Assembly: GCA_963695835.1 (NCBI GenBank)
Contig: CAVOHR010000001.1
Location: 496,001 to 560,000 of the forward strand
Source of the DNA: VRUE01 sp963695835
GTDB taxonomy: Bacteria; Actinomycetota; Thermoleophilia; Solirubrobacterales; 70-9
DNA: 64,000 nucleotides
Direction of reading: 5' to 3'
In this document: positions 56,887 through 64,000 of the stretch, piece after piece
Position numbering within the stretch: position 1 is the stretch's first letter
Layout: every line of letters begins with the position of its first letter
Notes under the pieces: model-generated
Told to the model about the DNA's origin: nothing
The model's database searches: none
The model's input: the letters and a program-made list of their open reading frames with translations, nothing else
Program-made: the position numbers and the translations under genes

Positions 56887-58428
56887 CTAGGGCTGTTCGA
56901 AGGTGTGCTGGTAGAGCGTCGCCGGGCCGGTCCCGTAGATCGGTTCGAGCGGCGCCTGCGGGCTGCAGCCCGGGGCGGGGATCGTCGCCGAGCTTTCCTG
57001 GTCGCCGTAGGCGTAGTGCTTCAGCCGTTCGAAGAATTCGGTCGCTTTCTTGACGTCGCCTTCGGTGCGCTGGTTGAAGGCCGCTTCGTTCGGGGCGTTC
57101 GAGTCGAGCGTCGCGGTGACGCCGGCGCTGCACTGGCTGGTGTGGAAGTTGAGCAGTCCCTTGGCCAGGCGCTTGGCGGAGAGCGGGTGACTGTAGGCGC
57201 TGTTGCGGTTGGTCGTCGTGCGGCGGGGGAAGGTCGCCAGCGATTCCGGCCCGAACGGCCCGAGCGCCCGCAGGAAGTGGATCTGGGTACCCGCCGCGCT
57301 CAGGTGCACCGCGTTCGAGGCGGTGCCCACGTTGGCCATCACCGAGGTGACCTCGTGCTTGTAGAGGCCGAGGCCGGTGACGATCGGGTTGAGGTTGCGC
57401 AGGAAGGGATCGAGCGAGCGCAGCAGCGGCGGGAACTGGTCGCGGAACAGCCTGCGCACGGCGGGGAAGCCGGTCGGGGCGCGGTCGATCACCGGTTCGA
57501 GGCCTTCGAAGAAGCCCTTCGCCTGCGGCGCCAGGCGCGAGAAGGCGACCAGCGTCGGCGAGAGCTGTTCGGCCGCCGGCACCAGCTGCTTCATCAGCGG
57601 ATCGGTGTTGAGCGCGAATTCCCTCAGCCGGTCGAGGGTCAGGCGTGACTCGTCCTCGAAGGTCGGGAAGGCGCGGAACAGCGCTTCGATGTCCTTGTCG
57701 CGCGCCGCGGTCGTCTGGAAGACCGCGTTGGAGTTGCGGATCAGGTCGGCGAGCTGCCCTTCGCGCCCGCGCAGGGCGCGGAAGGTGACGGCCCCGTTGC
57801 GGAACAGCTGCTTGACCGCCAGCCGCTGCGTGTCGAGCACGCGGAAGAGCCTGTCGAATTCGGAGAAGGTCGGGTCGAGCTCGGCGAACGCCGTCGAGAG
57901 GCTCTGGCCCTGACCCTCGATCGCCAGCGCCGATTCCTGCAGCCATTCCTGGAAGGCCGAGCGGGTGCGGGCGTCGAAGGTGCGGAAGATCTCGTCGAGC
58001 TGGGCCGATTCCGCCACCTGGGCGATCGGCAGGGTGTCGCCGTCGTGGAGCTGCGGCCCCTTCGAGTTGCCGGGCGTCAGCTCGACGTAGGTCTCGCCGA
58101 GCAGCGTCTTGGTGCGGAGGATCGCCCGCGTCCCGGCGGGGATCGGCGCGTACTTGTCTTCGACGTCGATCGTCGCCAGCGCGCGCTTGCCGTTGGGCGA
58201 CTCTTCGATCGTCTGCACCTTGCCGACCGAGACGCCGGAGATCCGCACGTCGGACTGTTCGGCGAGCTGGGTCGCCTCGTTGAAGGGGATCTGAATCTCA
58301 TACGGCTTCGCCTTGAACGGCGTCGGCCCGCCGAAGGTGATCCAGAGGAAGAGCAGGATCCCGAAGCAGGACAGGGCGAAGCCGACGATGACCAGGAGCT
58401 GCGCGGTGCTGGGGGCCTTCTTGCTCAT
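56887..58428 (-). CDS. MCE/MlaD-domain protein 5 of cluster
   Basis: 513 residues from ATG 58428 (ATGA overlap with the gene before it). One N-terminal membrane helix (LLVIVGFALSCFGILLFLWI) leads to the MlaD domain: IQIPFNEATQLAEQSDVRI, SGVSVGKVQTIEES, IPAGTRAILRTKTLLGETYV and ELTPGN. A long helical region follows (FSEFDRLFRVLDTQRLAVKQ, DLIRNSNAVFQTTAARDKDI), as in Mce proteins that build a lipid-conducting needle. The C-terminal ~100 residues are Cys/Pro-rich. It is a subunit of an ABC-type lipid importer whose permease and ATPase genes should lie beyond the right edge. Last gene of the visible operon. Confidence 0.88.
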   Translation of the reverse strand: MSKKAPSTAQLLVIVGFALSCFGILLFLWITFGGPTPFKAKPYEIQIPFNEATQLAEQSDVRISGVSVGKVQTIEESPNGKRALATIDVEDKYAPIPAGTRAILRTKTLLGETYVELTPGNSKGPQLHDGDTLPIAQVAESAQLDEIFRTFDARTRSAFQEWLQESALAIEGQGQSLSTAFAELDPTFSEFDRLFRVLDTQRLAVKQLFRNGAVTFRALRGREGQLADLIRNSNAVFQTTAARDKDIEALFRAFPTFEDESRLTLDRLREFALNTDPLMKQLVPAAEQLSPTLVAFSRLAPQAKGFFEGLEPVIDRAPTGFPAVRRLFRDQFPPLLRSLDPFLRNLNPIVTGLGLYKHEVTSVMANVGTASNAVHLSAAGTQIHFLRALGPFGPESLATFPRRTTTNRNSAYSHPLSAKRLAKGLLNFHTSQCSAGVTATLDSNAPNEAAFNQRTEGDVKKATEFFERLKHYAYGDQESSATIPAPGCSPQAPLEPIYGTGPATLYQHTFEQP

Positions 58429-59831
58429 TGGGGGCCGCAGCTGATGCCGAGGTTCTTGGGATCTTCGGGAATCGGCGGGAGTTCGGTCGGGACCGGGATG
58501 CGCACCGCCTGCAGGACCGTCTTCAAGTACGGCTTCAGCGGCGTCACCGCCTGGGCGAGGTAGGCGCCGTTGCAGGAGAGCAGCGCCTGGCTGCGGAAGA
58601 CCGGCCCTCCGCCGTCGGTGAGGTTGAAGCTGGCGTTCAGGTCGTGGTTCAGCCAGGGCAGGTAGAAGAGCAGGCTCTGGCGCGAGCCCTTCGGCTTGTA
58701 GGCGAGTTCGTTGAGGAAGCTGTTGAGGCCGCCGAGGGCGTTGCCGAAGCTGTTCACGGTCGTCTTCAGGTCGGAGGCGCCCTGCTTGGTGTGGACGAGG
58801 ACCGGGCGAACCTGGCGGGTGAACGGCCGGATCTGGTCGCGGATCGGCACGGTGGTCTGCTTGAACAGCCGCTCGCTCGCCTTGAAGGCCGGCCCGAGGG
58901 CCTGCGCCTGCGGGATCAGGCCGAGCAGCGCCGGCCGGGCGACGGTCGAGAAGCGGTCGGAGCTGGCCAGGGCCGAGCGCAGCGCGGTCAGCGTCGAGGG
59001 GAACTCGACCAGCGATTCCTGGATCGACTGCTGCTGGTTGGCGAAGTTGCCGAGCGCGTCCTTGGAGGAGGTGACGAAACGTTCCAACTCGCGGTCGTGG
59101 CGCCCCAGTTCGGTCGTCAACAGGCCGAAGTCGTGGATCACCAGGGCCAGCGCGAGGCGGCGCTGGGCTACGGCTCCGTTGAGCCTGGCGATGTAGTGGG
59201 AGAACGGCTCGAGGCGGCGGAAGGCCCCGGAGAGCTGCCGGCCGCGGCCGCCGATCCCCTGGGCGCCGCCGGCGAGCAGCAGCTGCAGGTACTGCTGGGT
59301 ATCGGTGTCGAGGGTCGAGAGGAGGGCTTCGAAGGGGATGCTCGGTTCGGTCCGCGAGAGCGGGAAGTTGTGTCCGGCTTCGACGTGTCCGGGACCGCCT
59401 CCGGGGCTGACCTCCACCACCATGTCGTTGAGGTTGGTTTTCGGCCGCAGCAGCAGGGTCGCGTCGGAGTGAATCAGGTCGAGGTACTTCGGCTCGATGT
59501 CCATCCCGACCACTGCGTGGCCGTCTTCGAGGTCGACGGAGGAGATCTTGCCGACCTGGATGCCGGCGATCACCACCGCCTGGCCCTGTCCCGGCGTCAC
59601 CGCCTGGGCGTTGCTGAAGTCCGCGGTCAGGTGGACGAAGTCTTCGCCGACGAACGGCGCCCACGACGGCAGCGAGGCTTTCTGCTGGGTGAAGATCCAC
59701 AGCGTCATCGCGATCGCGGCGACGGTGAGGACGGCGATCGCGATCGAGTCTTTGCCGCGGCCGCGCGCCTGGCGCGAGAGCGCGGCGCGGAAGTGCCTGT
59801 AGCGGCTGCTCTTGGGGGTCTGCTCGCTCAT
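58425..59831 (-). CDS. MCE/MlaD-domain protein 4 of cluster
   Basis: 468 residues from ATG 59831. Membrane helix SIAIAVLTVAAIAMTLWIF, MlaD domain with TADFSNAQAVTPGQGQAVVI, AGIQVGKISSVDLEDGHAVV and LLLRPKTNLNDMVVEVSPGG. Helical region with IARLNGAVAQRRLALALVI and SSKDALGNFANQQQSIQESL. It ends NLGISCGPQ. Both ends overlap neighbours by 4 bp, so the five proteins are made together and probably form a hetero-hexamer as in mycobacterial Mce complexes. Confidence 0.88.
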   Translation of the reverse strand: MSEQTPKSSRYRHFRAALSRQARGRGKDSIAIAVLTVAAIAMTLWIFTQQKASLPSWAPFVGEDFVHLTADFSNAQAVTPGQGQAVVIAGIQVGKISSVDLEDGHAVVGMDIEPKYLDLIHSDATLLLRPKTNLNDMVVEVSPGGGPGHVEAGHNFPLSRTEPSIPFEALLSTLDTDTQQYLQLLLAGGAQGIGGRGRQLSGAFRRLEPFSHYIARLNGAVAQRRLALALVIHDFGLLTTELGRHDRELERFVTSSKDALGNFANQQQSIQESLVEFPSTLTALRSALASSDRFSTVARPALLGLIPQAQALGPAFKASERLFKQTTVPIRDQIRPFTRQVRPVLVHTKQGASDLKTTVNSFGNALGGLNSFLNELAYKPKGSRQSLLFYLPWLNHDLNASFNLTDGGGPVFRSQALLSCNGAYLAQAVTPLKPYLKTVLQAVRIPVPTELPPIPEDPKNLGISCGPQ

Positions 59832-61327
59832 GGCGTCAGGGCGGGCGCGCCGACCTGGCCGAGCGCGCCGTTGAGGTCGGGGACGGGGTTGCTGTCGCAG
59901 CGGACCTCCGGCTTGCTCGGCGGGCGGCCGCCGAGCTGGGGTTGCAAGCCGAGCGGCAGGGTGGCGGAGTGGCTCCACTCCTGCTTGTCGACCGTGAACT
60001 GTCCCTGCGGGTTTTCGAGGTGCAGCAGCTTGTCGCCGGCGTTCGGCACCGTCCGCAGGTAGTTGCCGTTGCCGTCGAAGTTCTGGATCGAGCCGGCGAA
60101 GTTCGCCAGTGCGTAGAAGAACTCGCGGTAGTTGGGGCCGCCGGTGCTGAAGCGATCGGCGATCGTCTGGTTGCCGGTCGGGACGAAGACCCTGCTCGTG
60201 CAGAGGCTGATCCGGTTGATCTGCGGCAGCGTGTTCGCCTTGCCCGCCTGCGCGGCGCCGGCGAGGCCGGGGGTCGCTTCGGCCAGCAGCCTCGCCGCGC
60301 CGCCGGCCTCCTTGCCGGAAAGCAGCGGCCGCGCCTGCGCCAGCCACGGTTCCGCGGCGGCGATCATTCCCGGCAGCTCGGCGATCGCGGGGCGGAGCTG
60401 GATCGCATAGGCCCGCAGCGGCGGCAGGGTCGCGTTGAGGCTGACCAGCGACTTGCGCGCCGTCTCCAGGGTCGGCGCGAGGCGGTGGACGGTGGTCGAG
60501 AGGTTGGTCGACTGGGCGGCGAGCGCGCCGGTGAAGGTGTCGAAGTTGACGATCAGGCCTTCGAGGTCGGCCTCGCGCCGGGCGAGGGCGCCGAAGGTGC
60601 GGCCGGCGCCGGCGACCAGGCGCGAGAGGTCGCCCGGGCTGGTGCCGAGGAGGGCGGCGGTTACCTGGGCGCTGTAGCGGCCGGCCGGGCCGCCGTACTT
60701 GAAGGCGCCGTTGAGCCCTTCGGCGCCGGTCTTGCCTTTCACCTCCGGAAGCTGGGTCGCGTCTTCGGCTGCGGTCGGCTTGTGGGTCAGCGCTTCGCCG
60801 TAGCTCTCCAGCAGGCGGCTGAGGTCGGCCCGCACGGGCGACTGGAGAGCGCTGAGGATCTGGTCGAACTGGACCCCGGTCGAGGTGTGGCTGACCGGGA
60901 TCGTCGCGCCGCTGTCGAGCTCCGGAGCGCTGGGACTGCCGGGGTCGAGTTCGACCAGGAAGTTGCCCTCGAGGAAGATCCGCGGGCGGATCTCCGCGAA
61001 GGCGTCGTCGTGGATCGGCCGGCCCTTGCCTTCGACGGTGAAGGTGACCGTGGTCGCGTCGCCGTCGCGTTCGGTCCCGATCACCTTGCCGATGTCGACG
61101 CCGGCGATCCGCACCGGCGAGTTGGCCGAGATGTTGGCGGCGTTGGAGAAGGTCGCCTTCAGCGTGTAGCCGTAGCCGGTGAAGGGGACGTGTTTGGTGA
61201 ACGCCAGGTAGGGGCCGATCGTGAAGATGAGGATGAAGATCACCGCGATCGCCGCGTTGCTGGGCCGCCAGCTGAAGCGGCTGTCGGTGGCTCCGGCCCT
61301 GGTGTCGCGCTCGGGAAGGCGGCTCAT
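59828..61327 (-). CDS. MCE/MlaD-domain protein 3 of cluster
   Basis: 499 residues from ATG 61327. Membrane helix NAAIAVIFILIFTIGPYLAF, MlaD domain TLKATFSNAANISANSPVRI, AGVDIGKVIGTERDGDAT, EIRPRIFLEGNFLVELDPG. A long helical part follows (TFGALARREADLEGLIVNF, TVHRLAPTLETARKSLVSL) and a Cys-containing C-terminus (SLCTSRVFVPTGNQTIADRF). The conserved RIAGVDIGKV and PRIFLEGNF segments are classical Mce text. Substrate unknown; sterol, fatty acid or phospholipid uptake are possibilities known for the family. Confidence 0.88.
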   Translation of the reverse strand: MSRLPERDTRAGATDSRFSWRPSNAAIAVIFILIFTIGPYLAFTKHVPFTGYGYTLKATFSNAANISANSPVRIAGVDIGKVIGTERDGDATTVTFTVEGKGRPIHDDAFAEIRPRIFLEGNFLVELDPGSPSAPELDSGATIPVSHTSTGVQFDQILSALQSPVRADLSRLLESYGEALTHKPTAAEDATQLPEVKGKTGAEGLNGAFKYGGPAGRYSAQVTAALLGTSPGDLSRLVAGAGRTFGALARREADLEGLIVNFDTFTGALAAQSTNLSTTVHRLAPTLETARKSLVSLNATLPPLRAYAIQLRPAIAELPGMIAAAEPWLAQARPLLSGKEAGGAARLLAEATPGLAGAAQAGKANTLPQINRISLCTSRVFVPTGNQTIADRFSTGGPNYREFFYALANFAGSIQNFDGNGNYLRTVPNAGDKLLHLENPQGQFTVDKQEWSHSATLPLGLQPQLGGRPPSKPEVRCDSNPVPDLNGALGQVGAPALTP

Positions 61328-62733
61328 TCTTCTTCGTGCTCGGTCGTCTTGGAGTAGGTTTCCGGCGCCGGCCCGATCACGGTCTTCCCCACCGCGTAGC
61401 GCTCGTTGCCGGCTTCGCAGCCCCGGCTCTGGCCGGGTGCGGCGGTGCTCGGGTACGGGTTGAAGTGGAGGTGGTTCTTGACGCCGGGCCCGTTTGCCGG
61501 CGCCGAGGCGGGCGCTCCCTCCGCGTTCGGGCCGTCGGGCGGCTCGAAGCCGATCGCTCCCAGCCAGTTGGCGGTCGCGTTGTGTTCGCTGAACGCGTCG
61601 GCCAGGTTGCGGAAGGTGAGGGTGAGGTAGTTGCAGCCGGCCTGCGCCGGGGCGATGAACTCGATCGCCGGGTCGAGCAGGTTGTTGGTGTCGGTCAGCA
61701 GGCCGAGGCCGGTGAAGACGCCCGGCGCTTCCTGGAAGGCGAGCAGCGCTTCGGCGGTCGGCGTCAACTGGGCATAGAGCGCCGGCGTGCGGTTGAGGGC
61801 CGGGATGCCGGCGCGCAGCGCCGCGTCGATCGTCGGCGAGGTTTCGCCCAGCGCCTTCGCCCCCGGCTTCAGCGCGGTGAAGAAGCGGGCCGAGTCATGG
61901 AGGAAGGGCCGCAGCTGCGGCAGGTCGGCGTTGACCGCGTCGAGGGTCGGCGGTCCCTTGACGATCGTTTCCTGGATGAACGGCCGCGAGACGCGGGCGA
62001 AGGCGGCGAAGGTGCGATCGAGGGCGACGAACATGCTCGCCTGCGTCTCGGCGACCGGCGCGACCGTCGCCGAGAGTTCCTCCAGGGATCGCCAGAACTC
62101 GCCGAAGCGGGTGCCGGGGGCGACGATCGTCCGCAGCGTCGGCTGCGCGTGTTCGACCAGCTGCCGCAGGGCGCCGAAGGCCGCGTTCAGCTGCGGGCCA
62201 CGGCCGGCGAGGGCGTTGCCGAATCCGGCCTGGTTGCGCTGGATCGCCGTCCGCGTCGGTTCGTTGAACATGTCGAAGAACTGGTCGATGTCGACCGGTT
62301 CGGGTCGGGCGGCGGAGAGCGGGATCGTCTCGCCGGCCTGGAGACCGGTGGACGAGCTGCCCGGCACGATCTGCAGGTACTTGAGGCCGAGCGGCGATTT
62401 CGGCCGGATGATGATCGTCGAGTTGGCGGGGATCGGTTCGGCGCTCTTGTCCAGCTGCAGGTCGAGCTCCGCCGCGACGCCGCCGTCGCCGGTCTGCACC
62501 GGCTTCACCGCCGAGACGACGCCGACCCGCGAGCCGCCGATCCGCACCTCGTTGCCTTTGACCAGCGCGTCGGCGTTCGGCACCAGCGCCTTGAGGTCGT
62601 AGGTGGAGACGAACGGCAGCCCGTTGTTGGCGTTGTAGGCGAGGAAGACGGCGACGATCACGACCAGCACCGTGACCGCGCCGACGATCGCCGGGCTGCT
62701 CGCCACCCCCTGTATGCCGCCGCGCCGCCTCAT
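61324..62733 (-). CDS. MCE/MlaD-domain protein 2 of cluster
   Basis: 469 residues from ATG 62733. Membrane helix AIVGAVTVLVVIVAVFLAY, MlaD domain TYDLKALVPNADALVKGNEV, RIGGSRVGVVSAVKPVQTGD, IIIRPKSPLGLKYLQIVPGS. The helical region includes AAFGALRQLVEHAQPTLRTI and FRNLADAFSEHNATANWLGA. The C-terminal part is Pro/Ala-rich, then FNPYPSTAAPGQSRGCEAGN with one Cys. 4-bp overlaps on both sides. Confidence 0.88.
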   Translation of the reverse strand: MRRRGGIQGVASSPAIVGAVTVLVVIVAVFLAYNANNGLPFVSTYDLKALVPNADALVKGNEVRIGGSRVGVVSAVKPVQTGDGGVAAELDLQLDKSAEPIPANSTIIIRPKSPLGLKYLQIVPGSSSTGLQAGETIPLSAARPEPVDIDQFFDMFNEPTRTAIQRNQAGFGNALAGRGPQLNAAFGALRQLVEHAQPTLRTIVAPGTRFGEFWRSLEELSATVAPVAETQASMFVALDRTFAAFARVSRPFIQETIVKGPPTLDAVNADLPQLRPFLHDSARFFTALKPGAKALGETSPTIDAALRAGIPALNRTPALYAQLTPTAEALLAFQEAPGVFTGLGLLTDTNNLLDPAIEFIAPAQAGCNYLTLTFRNLADAFSEHNATANWLGAIGFEPPDGPNAEGAPASAPANGPGVKNHLHFNPYPSTAAPGQSRGCEAGNERYAVGKTVIGPAPETYSKTTEHEEE

Positions 62734-64000
62734 GGCGCCAGGAGGTAGTCGAGGAGGGCCTGCCGCGGGCCCGCCGGCCTTGCCTTGGCGCCGAGCTGCC
62801 TGCTTTCGTCGAGCGAGGGCGACTGGGGCTTGCCGGACGCGGGCGGGGACGAAGAAGCTTCGCCCAGCGGAGGAGAGGTCCCGCCGGCCAGCCTTTCCTG
62901 CATCTCCTGCACCCGCTTGAGGAAGGCGGTGCTGCTGAATGCCGACGCTTCTTCCCTGCTGCCGGGGCCGTTGAAGTTCGCCGAGCAGCCACTGGTCGCG
63001 GCGACCACGTAGTCCGTGCAGTTGGTCAGCGCCACGACCGCGCGGCCGAAGTGGCCGTACTGATCGAATTCGTTGTTGGCGCCGGTGCTGTTGTAGATCA
63101 GTTCGGAGAGGCCCTCGAAGCCCTTGGTCTTCTCCGTGCTGACCAGGAACCTCGCCAGTTCGGTGGTCGGGGCGGCGCCGGAGGTGGCCAGGTCACGAGC
63201 CTTGCGGACGATCGGATCGGCGGCGCGCAGCTTCGGGCCGGCGACTTCGCCGGCCGCGCCGAGCGACTTCAGCGAGACCGTCGAGGCGGCGGAGAACGGG
63301 GTCAGGGCGCGGGTTGCGCTGGTCAGCGACGGAGCGGCCTTGCCGAGGTCGGCGAAGACCGGCGTCGCCGCATCGGAGAATTCCTTCAGGCTGCCCATCG
63401 TCTTCCGCAGTTCGCGCAGGAAGGTGGGGAACTTGCGCAGCGAGGCTTCCAGGGCGGCACCGCGTTCGGAGCTGGCCTGGGCGGCGGCGCCGGCGTTGGC
63501 GAAGAAGCCGGCGACGTGACCGCGCTCGCGCGCCAGCGGCCCGAGGATCTGCTCGGAGTCGGAGGCGAGCTTGGCGAGCTGGTCGCGCTGCGCGGAGAGG
63601 ATGCCGAAGAGGCGATCGGTGTCGCGCAGCACCGGGTTGGCCCGCTTGACGACTTCCTCGATGTCTTCGCCGCGCCCGGCGAAGCCGGCCCCGAGCTCGT
63701 TGAGGATCAGGCGGAAGCGCTGCGCGTAGGGGAGCTGCTGGATGTTGTTGATCAGATCGGGGTCGACGCTGGTGCTGTTGCTCTCCAGCGGCAGCAGGTA
63801 CTGGCCGGCGCCCGGTTCGCCGTCGGGGATCTGCTCCAGCGAGGGCGGCGGCGCAGATCCCGGCGCCCGCGGCAGGGTCGGGCGGCAATCGACGAACTTC
63901 TCGCCGATCAGCGACTGCGGCCGGATCAGGCAGCCCGCGTCGCGGCGGAAGTCCTGGAAACCGGGGTCGGTGATCTTCATCGCGATCACCGCCTTGCCGG
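62730..64000 (-). CDS. MCE/MlaD-domain protein 1 of cluster (cut by right edge)
   Basis: The frame is open to the right edge. The visible ~423 residues begin inside the MlaD domain (VIAMKITDPGFQDFRRDAGC, IRPQSLIGEKFVDCRPTLP). A helical region follows (DINNIQ-type, PYAQRFRLILNELGAGFAG, FGILSAQRDQLAKLASDSEQ), then a Ser/Pro-rich end. Two Cys near the MlaD end and two in NCTDYVVAATSGCS are notable. The membrane anchor and any upstream YrbE/MlaE permease genes are outside the window. Confidence 0.85.
   Translation of the reverse strand, partial: GKAVIAMKITDPGFQDFRRDAGCLIRPQSLIGEKFVDCRPTLPRAPGSAPPPSLEQIPDGEPGAGQYLLPLESNSTSVDPDLINNIQQLPYAQRFRLILNELGAGFAGRGEDIEEVVKRANPVLRDTDRLFGILSAQRDQLAKLASDSEQILGPLARERGHVAGFFANAGAAAQASSERGAALEASLRKFPTFLRELRKTMGSLKEFSDAATPVFADLGKAAPSLTSATRALTPFSAASTVSLKSLGAAGEVAGPKLRAADPIVRKARDLATSGAAPTTELARFLVSTEKTKGFEGLSELIYNSTGANNEFDQYGHFGRAVVALTNCTDYVVAATSGCSANFNGPGSREEASAFSSTAFLKRVQEMQERLAGGTSPPLGEASSSPPASGKPQSPSLDESRQLGAKARPAGPRQALLDYLLAP

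Overview
The window is GC-rich (third codon positions mostly G or C) and carries a mostly chromosomal gene set of actinobacterial type. The gene families point to Thermoleophilia, probably Solirubrobacterales: an rpsF-ssb-rpsR-rplI-dnaB-loader-purA block, TreT next to a GT20 synthase, strings of MlaD/Mce proteins, and very large secreted Cys/Gly-rich repeat proteins. This placement is inferred from gene content; no rRNA is present.

Layout. 1-8 kb: housekeeping genes (end of hemD, birA, an SF2 helicase, a TlpA-like lipoprotein, a frameshifted NfeD plus its SPFH partner, a GalT-like enzyme, a YceH-like protein). 8-17 kb: an accessory island dense in nucleotidyltransferase, HEPN, MazEF, VapC-remnant and other two-gene toxin-antitoxin-like modules. 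Its left part is built on a tRNA-Arg(CCU) gene: two truncated 5' halves of the tRNA lie upstream of the intact copy, and each stretch between copies carries one small operon behind a related palindromic leader. 17-32 kb: a minus-strand cell-surface locus with three giant secreted proteins, a collagen-like protein and a Vgb-type propeller. 32-47 kb: pyrE, an L,D-transpeptidase, an odd class II tRNA with an 8+4 acceptor/T branch, a CPBP protease and MscS-like pair sharing a CATG start, a class A PBP, membrane glycolipid genes, thiL, a PhoB-type two-component system followed by an HtrA lipoprotein, and treT-otsA. 47-56 kb: the ribosomal/replication block with an intein in DnaB, a helicase loader, purA, a TetR regulator and a secreted protein. 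56.9-64 kb: five consecutive minus-strand MCE-domain proteins with ATGA overlaps, cut by the right edge.

Across the window there are short perfect or near-perfect palindromes, some lying in frame inside genes (birA, galT-like, GT87, a Pro-rich protein) and others between genes. At least two sequence families can be recognised by eye.

Most noteworthy are the tRNA-Arg cassette array with its common leader palindrome, the intragenic palindromic elements, and the class II tRNA with its inverted partial copy. All readings come from inspecting the sequence; no database search or folding program was run.
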